DNA of 5,985 nt from NCBI GenBank assembly GCA_002495845.1, contig DAHF01000005.1:1073-7057 (forward strand), given 5' to 3'. Under the pieces are notes generated by a model, which was not told where the DNA came from, made no database searches, and saw only the letters and a program-made list of their open reading frames with translations. Origin of the DNA: Sulfolobus sp. UBA167. Its GTDB lineage: Archaea; Thermoproteota; Thermoprotei_A; Sulfolobales; Sulfolobaceae. Positions 1 through 4,252 of this stretch are shown in pieces (within the stretch, counting starts at the first letter, position 1; every line of letters begins with the position of its first letter). A program made the position numbers and the translations under genes.

Positions 1-291
1 CGACATTAAAAAAGAAATGAAAAGAAAAATAAATATATATATAAATATAAATAAATAATAAATATAGTTCTATAGAGTGCCTCATCACACATGAAGCGAC
101 TCAATTCGTGAATAAGGCAATACGTTGCATCCATTATTCATATATTATATATTTACGCCCAGTACCCATTTCCATCTCACGATGTAAAGTGTATTCACTC
201 TCTTGAGGCTTCTATCAACCAGTCAACGTTTTCACAAGGGAAAGTGAATCAAGCAACGACTTGAGGAGAGTAAGAGACCACACATAGAAGC
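1..291. other. Gene-free AT-rich spacer at left edge
   Basis: No supportable gene lies here. Positions 1-70 are almost pure A/T low-complexity sequence. A TATA-like stretch at about 140-156 could serve a promoter on either strand, but no start codon followed by a convincing frame lies at the right distance. Positions 231-235 (TTCAC) and 244-248 (GTGAA) can form a short hairpin, and ATTCACT at 193-199 is inverted as AGTGAAT at 243-249. These arms are short enough to be chance. A minus-strand 29-codon frame starting at 92 encodes only an I/L/Y/F run from the AT-rich DNA and is not believable. No ORB-type replication-origin repeat was seen. Confidence 0.6.
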
Positions 292-466
292 GAAGAGAGA
301 AAGGCGGAAAAAAGAAGAAGAGGAAAAAAAGGGAGGAGAAGAAAAAAAGAAGAAGACGAAAGAGAGGAGAAGAAAGAGGGAAGACTCAAGAGAGGGAGGA
401 GAAAGCAAGAAAAAAGCAAGAGAAGAAATCAAGAGGAGAAGAAAGAAAAAAATAAGGACGAAAAGA
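292..466 (+). repeat. Polypurine tract (about 94% A/G on + strand)
   Basis: By hand count only 11 of 175 bases are pyrimidines, and 306-356 is an uninterrupted 51-nt purine run. It contains the direct repeat AAAAAAGAAGAAGA at 308-321 and 343-356, and a perfect 17-nt mirror repeat at 337-353 centred on 345. All three + frames are largely open because the tract lacks T and so lacks stops, but none has a usable start codon, so it is not read as coding. It lies just downstream of the AIM24 operon, where the transcript would be U/C-rich, the composition archaeal RNA polymerase tends to terminate in. Confidence 0.85.
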
Positions 467-492
467 CCTTGTGGGAAGATGGATCAAAAAAA
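442..492 (-). terminator. T-tract terminator region after AIM24 gene
   Basis: On the minus strand the AIM24 stop codon (494-496) is followed after one base by seven T (492-486), with a second run of seven T at 452-446 and further T/C-rich sequence beyond. No GC-rich hairpin precedes them. Archaeal intrinsic termination needs mainly U-rich sequence, so this is a reasonable terminator for the zinc-ribbon/AIM24 operon. That is inferred from composition, not from a measured 3' end. Confidence 0.6.
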
Positions 493-493
493 C

Positions 494-1204
494 TTATATC
501 TGGAACCCTCCTATGTTCAAGCCCGGACCTTGGGATGCGGGGAGGTTCCTAACTATCTTCCCGACCAGCTGTCCTATGGACACGTTGTGGACCCAGACCC
601 TTCCCGGACCAGTAACTTTCACGAAGAATAACCCTTCCTGTTCTATCGCCCCCAAGATCATGGTCCTCAAATTCCCCAGCCTGGTTACTGAGACTTGCAT
701 GTTCTCGTCAAAGGCTAGGAGGTGTTCCGCCTCGACCTCTATCTCTTCCCCCTGCTTTAACACATATGAGCTGACCCCTCCTAACGCGTGGACGAACACG
801 TTACCTCTGCCCCTGAATGTCGCGAGGAAGATACCCTCACCGCCCAGTATGCCCGCACCAAGTGAAGCGAGCGAAGCCGAGTATTGGACTCCGCTCTCGG
901 CGAAGAGAAACGAGTTGCTCTCTACCTTTATTCCGTTACCCTCCAAGGGGATCTGGATTACCCTTCCTGGCAGGAATGATGAGAACTCCACCATTCCGGG
1001 CCCCGCGAGTTCGGTTATGAAGAACCTGCTCCCCGTTATTTCCCTCTCTAGCGACTTGAGGAGGCCTCCCTGAGCTTTGAACGCGATCGACACTGAAGGG
1101 CTTTTCGCCACTACGTGCCCTCCTTCGCCGAAGATCGTTTCCCCTTGCTGTAGGTAAGCCCTGACGTGTTGCATGTCATAACCTAGTATCCTGTATTCCA
1201 CCAT
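494..1204 (-). CDS. AIM24 / TIGR00266 (DUF124) family protein
   Basis: A 236-residue protein with no signal peptide or membrane helix, predicted cytosolic. The pattern is that of the TIGR00266/AIM24 family, found in archaea and bacteria and related to yeast mitochondrial AIM24; its biochemical activity is not established. A strand-turn-strand element with a G-x-G-x-V turn occurs three times: residues 62-72 (GPG at 68-70), 126-136 (GRG at 132-134) and 193-203 (GPG at 199-201). This fits the repeated beta architecture of the family. The 'SGVQYSASL' segment near 104-112 and the Gly-rich 'GAGILGGEG' at 116-124 are also typical. Length is normal. The start is supported by GGTGAG at 1213-1208 just upstream. 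It is the second gene of an operon, 4 nt after the double zinc-ribbon gene, and is followed by T-tracts. A scaffold or membrane-associated assembly role is only analogy with AIM24. Confidence 0.92.
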   Translation of the reverse strand: MVEYRILGYDMQHVRAYLQQGETIFGEGGHVVAKSPSVSIAFKAQGGLLKSLEREITGSRFFITELAGPGMVEFSSFLPGRVIQIPLEGNGIKVESNSFLFAESGVQYSASLASLGAGILGGEGIFLATFRGRGNVFVHALGGVSSYVLKQGEEIEVEAEHLLAFDENMQVSVTRLGNLRTMILGAIEQEGLFFVKVTGPGRVWVHNVSIGQLVGKIVRNLPASQGPGLNIGGFQI

Positions 1205-1207
1205 GGT

Positions 1208-1213
1208 CTCACC
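1208..1213 (-). promoter_or_regulatory. Shine-Dalgarno GGTGAG for AIM24 gene
   Basis: Minus-strand GGTGAG overlaps the last codon and TGA stop of the upstream zinc-ribbon gene and lies 3 nt before the ATG at 1204 (5 nt counted from GGTG). It matches the anti-SD at the 3' end of archaeal 16S rRNA (UCACCU). The first gene of the operon has no such site, consistent with the Sulfolobales pattern of leaderless first genes and SD-led internal genes. It fixes the AIM24 start. Confidence 0.75.
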
Positions 1214-1481
1214 AGAAGTGCCTCTTCTTTACCTCTTTACCGCAATTGGGGCAGAACTGTACGCCTTGTGGTATCTGCGCCCCGCAGTGAGGACAAGTCT
1301 GGTACTGCGTCTGCTGGTAAGCTTGGTATGAAGGCTGATACCCTGGCGTCTGTGTAGGTTGTGAGTAATTGTTCAATACGTCGTTGTAGACGTTCTGGTA
1401 TATCGTGATATCTGCTCCACACGCTTCACAGTAATTCAAGCCTTGTTGAAGTCTCGCTCCGCACATTGGACATTTATCCAT
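1209..1481 (-). CDS. Double zinc-ribbon protein with Q/Y/P-rich linker
   Basis: A 90-residue soluble protein made of two near-identical zinc ribbons. The first has C4-x2-C7 and C18-x2-C21; the second has C63-x2-C66 and C77-x2-C80. In both, exactly 10 residues separate the CxxC pairs, and both read C-P-x-C-G-A with Q-G in the middle, which indicates an internal duplication. All eight zinc ligands are present. Residues about 27-61 form a low-complexity linker rich in Gln, Tyr, Asn, Pro and Thr with almost no charge, so probably disordered. The C-terminus is basic (KEVKKRH). Such small zinc ribbons usually bind protein or nucleic acid partners rather than catalyse; no specific function can be assigned. 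It is the first gene of an operon with AIM24, and the ATG sits about 24 nt from a TATA box, so it is probably leaderless. The tight spacing suggests the two proteins act together. Confidence 0.88.
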   Translation of the reverse strand: MDKCPMCGARLQQGLNYCEACGADITIYQNVYNDVLNNYSQPTQTPGYQPSYQAYQQTQYQTCPHCGAQIPQGVQFCPNCGKEVKKRHFW

Positions 1482-1500
1482 GATATAGAATTAAGTTCTT

Positions 1501-1510
1501 GATATATTAA
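1501..1510 (-). promoter_or_regulatory. TATA box of zinc-ribbon/AIM24 operon
   Basis: Minus-strand TTAATATATC is centred about 24-25 nt before the A of the zinc-ribbon ATG (1481), so transcription should begin at or next to the start codon. The preceding minus-strand bases (AAAAATCC) are A-rich, compatible with a BRE. No Shine-Dalgarno lies between box and ATG. Confidence 0.6.
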
Positions 1511-1768
1511 GGATTTTTCTAATTAGGGAGTGAGGTGAAACGACATCCTGTGCTCTTACTGTCTCAACTTTGTCCATGGAGAAAAAACTTTTCAGGGGTG
1601 TACCTTAAAACATCCTCTATATATTTCTTTTTACCTTCCGGAAAGGTGCGAAACGTAGGTATCTCTTAAGGAGACACACGAGTGTAAACGCTATCTTGGA
1701 AAGCTTCTTTTCTCGCACCTCATTCACGTTCCTGTTGAGTGTCAAGAAGTCTCTCTATCTCCTTTCTT
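1511..1768. other. Long spacer without a supported gene
   Basis: Upstream of the zinc-ribbon promoter no convincing gene is visible. A minus-strand frame at 1491-1577 (28 codons from an ATG, reading MDKVETVRAQ at its start) overlaps that promoter and has an in-frame stop before the ATG. A second minus-strand frame ending near 1618 (about 43 codons, Lys/Arg-rich) has only TTG/GTG starts. The antisense + frame across the same stretch, about 50 codons ending near 1770, has no ATG. None resembles a family I recognise. The most structured part is the inverted repeat at 1644-1720. A TATA-like TATATATTT lies at 1618-1626. Confidence 0.5.
1644..1720. repeat. 8-bp perfect inverted repeat, 77 nt end to end
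   Basis: AGGTGCGA at 1644-1651 is exactly inverted as TCGCACCT at 1713-1720, with 61 nt between. The interior holds smaller self-complementary pieces, for example TCTC/GAGA around a CTTAAG. The length and 7-8 bp closing stem recall a tRNA, but no T-loop GTTCRA-type motif or D-arm is present on either strand, so it is not called one. It could be a small structured RNA or a protein-binding site. The + strand TATA-like box at 1618-1626 is about 26 nt before 1648, so a transcript could start close to the 5' arm. Confidence 0.4.
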
Positions 1769-1838
1769 AAAAAAAGAAGAAAATAGGGAAAAATCATCCA
1801 CGTAAACACGTTCACATAACGTAATATACACGTGTTAC
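1769..1838 (-). terminator. Stem-loop plus T-tracts, likely 3' end of dehydrogenase transcript
   Basis: Downstream of the dehydrogenase stop, arms at 1802-1811 and 1830-1838 (GTaAACACGT against ACGTGTTAC, nine pairs with one bulged A) enclose an 18-nt loop. In the minus direction they are followed by T-rich DNA with runs of five T (1793-1789) and seven T (1775-1769). This arrangement fits termination of the HAD/dehydrogenase transcript, implying a 3' UTR of roughly 130-200 nt that is purine-rich. Confidence 0.5.
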
Positions 1839-1968
1839 CTCTCTTCCTTTGCACCCTCATCTTTTCCTTTCATCCTTCTGCTTCTAATCTCGAACCATCA
1901 CTTACGAAACAATCTCTCCTATTTCTAATCAAAATACCCATGACATTTCTTTCTCTCGAGCTCTCTTT

Positions 1969-3024
1969 TCAGTTTCCTAGAACCATTGCCTTTATTACTT
2001 TTCTCTCTTTCGCGTCCTGCAGTAACTTCCTGAATTCCCTGAGGTGGTATCTATGCGTTACTATCTTCGTCACGTCAACCTTCCTTCTCCTCATCAGGTA
2101 GAGTGCCCTCCTAGTGTCCTTATCGTCCGCGGAGTTGCTGAGGATTATCGATACTTCCCTGTTGAAGAGCTCAGCTAAGTCGTAGTCTAGCTTAGTACCC
2201 TTGTATGGGGCTGCGAAGAGCAAGACTTTACCTCCCCTCCTTGCCGACTTCAGCCCAGTGGTTATCGCGGATTGTGACCCTGAAGCAACTATCACTAGAT
2301 CCGCACCTTTACCGTCGTTCAGCTCCCTGACTATTCTGGGCACGTGCTCGTCGCTGGGTATCACGTGGTTCGCACCGAGCCTCTTAGCGTAGTCAAGCCT
2401 GAACCCCCTGGAGTTACTCACGATCACGTCTGCACCCATGGACTTCACCGCCATGAGGTGGAGCAATCCTATGGGTCCTGCTCCTATAATCAAGACAGTG
2501 TAGTCCGGTTCAATATTCACTCTGCTGAGTCCCCTGACAACCGTGGAGAGTGGTTCGACGAGTGCTCCCTCCTCGTAGGACACGTCGTAAGGTAGCCTTA
2601 TCACTCCTCCTTTCCTAACGTTCCACTCAGGGACTATGAAGTACTCCGAGAAACCACCAGGATAGATGTTGGTAGACCTGTAGTGTGGGCACATAGTCTC
2701 GCTTCCCTTCACGCAGTACTCACACTCGTAACATGGAGTATGAACGTGGGGGAACACCCTATCCCCTTCCCTGAAATCCCTGGAGCGGGACTCCACTACT
2801 AAGCCTGATACCTCGTGGCCTAAGTAAGGGGTGGCATTGTACTGTCCGCATATCTTCTCCACGTCGGTACCGCAGAGACCTACAGCCTTCATCTTAACTA
2901 AGATCTCCCCTTCCTTGGGACGCGGGATGTCGCTGTACATTTCCCTGAGCTTTCCGCCCTCAAGGACGTATGAGAGCATCTTCCCTTCTCTCTCGAACTT
3001 ATCAACGAAATCCTCGATCGCCAT
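1969..3024 (-). CDS. Zinc-dependent MDR alcohol/polyol dehydrogenase
   Basis: A 351-residue cytosolic oxidoreductase of the medium-chain dehydrogenase/reductase superfamily, resembling the threonine/sorbitol (iditol) dehydrogenase branch. The N-terminal GroES-like domain carries catalytic zinc ligands C51 (GLCGTD), H70-E71 (GHE) and E157 (VEPLS), and a complete structural zinc lobe C98-x2-C101-x2-C104-x7-C112. The Rossmann domain begins at about 176 with GAGPIG at 181-186. At the end of its second strand, where NAD enzymes have Asp or Glu, the sequence is S203-N204-S205-R206, which suggests NADP(H) preference (inference). The substrate is not identifiable: a sugar, polyol or secondary alcohol. 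The start is the ATG at 3024, supported by a TATA box 27 nt upstream; Met16 would give the more usual N-terminus and is an alternative. It lies 69 nt after the HAD gene on the same strand and could be transcribed with it or from its own promoter. Confidence 0.93.
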   Translation of the reverse strand: MAIEDFVDKFEREGKMLSYVLEGGKLREMYSDIPRPKEGEILVKMKAVGLCGTDVEKICGQYNATPYLGHEVSGLVVESRSRDFREGDRVFPHVHTPCYECEYCVKGSETMCPHYRSTNIYPGGFSEYFIVPEWNVRKGGVIRLPYDVSYEEGALVEPLSTVVRGLSRVNIEPDYTVLIIGAGPIGLLHLMAVKSMGADVIVSNSRGFRLDYAKRLGANHVIPSDEHVPRIVRELNDGKGADLVIVASGSQSAITTGLKSARRGGKVLLFAAPYKGTKLDYDLAELFNREVSIILSNSADDKDTRRALYLMRRRKVDVTKIVTHRYHLREFRKLLQDAKERKVIKAMVLGN

Positions 3025-3046
3025 GTTGTTATTAATGGTATTCCCA

Positions 3047-3056
3047 GTTTATATTC
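3047..3056 (-). promoter_or_regulatory. TATA box of dehydrogenase gene
   Basis: Minus-strand GAATATAAAC lies in the 69-nt gap after the HAD gene. Its centre is about 27 nt before the ATG at 3024, predicting a leaderless mRNA and favouring that ATG over the internal Met16. The HAD gene has no T-tract behind it, so read-through from upstream is also possible. Confidence 0.6.
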
Positions 3057-3093
3057 GCATATGAAATTACTTTCTCTTTTTAATTGTGCACTA

Positions 3094-3825
3094 TTATAAT
3101 AATTTTGCTTTTTCCAACAGTGCTCCGTTCTGTATCAAGTGTAGGAGCTCCAGAACTCCGTATCCGGGGCCTCTGTCCATGACTAGGTCTGCCATCTCCT
3201 TTATTTGTGGAAGAGCGTTCCCGACTGCAACCTTCACGTCTACGTTCTGGAAGAGCGTAACGTCGTTCTGGGCGTCTCCGACCCCTACCTTCACGCCGTG
3301 GAAGTCTATGACCTTCACTAGCTCCCTAATTCCCCTTCCCTTGTCTATGTCGGAAGCCATGACCATCGCGTCGTCGGTGTTCCATTCCACCTTTCCCCTG
3401 TTTCCGCTGACTTCCCTAACTATGCCCTCAAGCTCGTCCTTCCTGTCCAACGTGTTGTCAGCGAAAAGTATAGTCTCACCCAAGGCGTGCTCTATGCCCG
3501 CGTCAGTGAACTTAGCGGATATCTCCTCCATGTCCCTTAGCCACTGCTTGCTCACCATGATCATCTCTTTTCCTTTCCAGAGTATGATCGACCCGTTCTC
3601 GAGGACCCAGCCCGTGGGCTTGAGCCCGTTGCTTAGCTCAAACACGCTCTTCCTCTTCACTCCCCTCACGTTCTTCCTCTCCCTTCCCGTGACCACGAAG
3701 AAGAGGTTGTTTTCACTGTACTCGTTTATTTCTTTCACTACGTCGCTCGGGATCACGAAGCCGTCCTCCTCCGGCGCGAGAGTCCTGTCGAAGTCCGATA
3801 AAACCAAGAACTTGTTCTCCTTCAT
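3094..3825 (-). CDS. HAD-superfamily phosphatase, subclass IIB (phosphoglycolate/sugar-phosphate phosphatase-like)
   Basis: A 243-residue cytosolic Mg-dependent phosphohydrolase. All HAD motifs are visible: motif I DFDRTL with nucleophile D11 and acid/base D13; motif II T46 in VVTGR; motif III K162 in DKGRGI; motif IV GDAQND with D184 and D188 for magnesium. The region from about 80 to 160, between motifs II and III, is the C2-type cap of subclass IIB. Sequence and size fit the archaeal phosphoglycolate phosphatase / sucrose-phosphatase-like group, slightly longer than usual. Substrate may be 2-phosphoglycolate or a sugar phosphate and cannot be settled here. The start is the ATG at 3825, about 26 nt from a TATA box. 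A tandem TAA TAG ends the gene. The dehydrogenase gene follows on the same strand. A 255-codon open frame on the opposite strand is a shadow without family features. Confidence 0.92.
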   Translation of the reverse strand: MKENKFLVLSDFDRTLAPEEDGFVIPSDVVKEINEYSENNLFFVVTGRERKNVRGVKRKSVFELSNGLKPTGWVLENGSIILWKGKEMIMVSKQWLRDMEEISAKFTDAGIEHALGETILFADNTLDRKDELEGIVREVSGNRGKVEWNTDDAMVMASDIDKGRGIRELVKVIDFHGVKVGVGDAQNDVTLFQNVDVKVAVGNALPQIKEMADLVMDRGPGYGVLELLHLIQNGALLEKAKLL

Positions 3826-3846
3826 AGATACATTTTCTCACCATGT

Positions 3847-3855
3847 GTTATAAAT
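3847..3855 (-). promoter_or_regulatory. TATA box of HAD phosphatase gene
   Basis: Minus-strand ATTTATAAC is centred about 26 nt before the HAD ATG (3825), predicting a leaderless transcript. A GGTGAG sequence at 3842-3837 lies between the box and the ATG. It would be outside a transcript starting at the ATG, so it matters only if transcription begins further upstream. Confidence 0.6.
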
Positions 3856-4163
3856 GTTACTACATACTGAACAGTTTTTATTACACTTTTCTGTGGAAAG
3901 AGAAGATGTAGCCTTTTCCTAAGAGCCAAGCTTTATTAGCCGTGGTGAATATAGGGAAACAGCATACAGAAGACAATGAAAAGTGGTGTGAGGATGAAGC
4001 TGGACAGCAGTGTTGTATTTAAGACAACAAGTTAACTAGCTGTGATGAGGAAAGACACTTGCGTGTTATTTCCTTGAGGTCTTTTCTTTTTCTCTTTCAC
4101 AAAAGTCTATATATATTTACTTATCATCTAAAATTTGTTTAAAAATAGATTTCTAGTTTTTGT
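3856..4163. other. Divergent spacer between HAD and transporter genes, with hairpins
   Basis: No supported gene. A 26-codon + strand frame from GTG at about 3942 to a TAA at about 4020 has no recognisable product. Two hairpins can be drawn. In the first, TGTTGT (4011-4016) pairs with ACAACA (4024-4029) around a 7-nt loop, with outer CAGC (4005-4008) and GCTG (4039-4042). In the second, GGAAA (4049-4053) pairs with TTTCC (4069-4073) and ACAC (4055-4058) with GTGT (4063-4066) around TTGC. T-rich sequence follows at 4080-4100. A TTTATTA at 3932-3938 is a possible + strand TATA element. This arrangement could be a small RNA but could also be chance. Confidence 0.4.
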
Positions 4164-4200
4164 TAGATCTCAATTGAATCTATTCTAAGGTTTATAACCT
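4164..4200. promoter_or_regulatory. Two adjacent palindromes upstream of transporter promoter
   Basis: TAGAT (4164-4168) and ATCTA (4178-4182) are inverted around a spacer containing the palindrome CAATTG (4171-4176). Six bases on, AGGTT-TAT-AACCT (4188-4200) is a perfect 5+3+5 inverted repeat. Both lie within about 55 bp upstream of the transporter TATA box, where archaeal regulators of the Lrp, MarR or TetR kinds can bind. The second also contains a TATA-like TTTATAA. Operator function is inferred from position and symmetry only. Confidence 0.35.
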
Positions 4201-4214
4201 AAAAAACATCAAGA

Positions 4215-4224
4215 TTTTTATATT
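4215..4224 (+). promoter_or_regulatory. TATA box of MFS transporter gene
   Basis: TTTTTATATT is centred about 33 nt before the ATG at 4253. With the usual 26-nt spacing the start would be near 4246, giving a leader of only about 7 nt. No Shine-Dalgarno is present before the ATG. Confidence 0.55.
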
Positions 4225-4252
4225 ATGGTTTCAATGGTTTAAGCGAGCAAAA

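Noticed and set aside
1..70. Replication origin suggested by extreme AT content
   Set aside because: No ORB or mini-ORB-like repeats and no cdc6/orc gene in the window.
232..432. 66-codon minus-strand frame that looks like a hydrophobic/signal-like peptide
   Set aside because: It is the reverse of the polypurine tract; Ser/Phe/Leu runs arise purely from TTC/TCT/CTC-type repeats.
248..631. Long + frame through the purine tract reading as a Lys/Glu/Arg-rich coiled-coil-like peptide
   Set aside because: No ATG, GTG or TTG start precedes the tract in frame; openness is explained by lack of T. The later ATG portion is antisense to AIM24.
471..1073. 200-codon + strand open frame antisense to AIM24
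   Set aside because: It has no recognisable domain. The minus frame matches AIM24/TIGR00266 throughout and has an SD.
1491..1577. 28-codon minus-strand ORF just upstream of the zinc-ribbon gene
   Set aside because: Very short, overlaps the operon's TATA box, has an in-frame stop before its ATG and no SD or recognisable sequence.
1644..1720. tRNA gene suggested by a 77-nt unit with a 7-8 bp closing stem
   Set aside because: Neither strand contains a T-loop GTTCRA-like motif, D-arm or plausible anticodon arm.
3824..3833. Tiny upstream ORF (Met-Tyr-Leu-stop) overlapping the HAD start as ATGA, preceded by GGTGAG
   Set aside because: The TATA box places the transcript start near 3825, so the mini-ORF and GGTGAG would not be in the mRNA.
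3086..3853. 255-codon + strand open frame antisense to the HAD gene, longer than the HAD gene itself
   Set aside because: The minus frame has all four HAD motifs and a well-placed TATA box; the + frame is Ser/Phe/Leu/Pro-rich with no family features, a typical antisense shadow.
4042..4073. C/D box guide RNA suggested by GTGATGA
   Set aside because: No CTGA D box follows at guide-RNA spacing; the downstream sequence folds into a plain hairpin instead.
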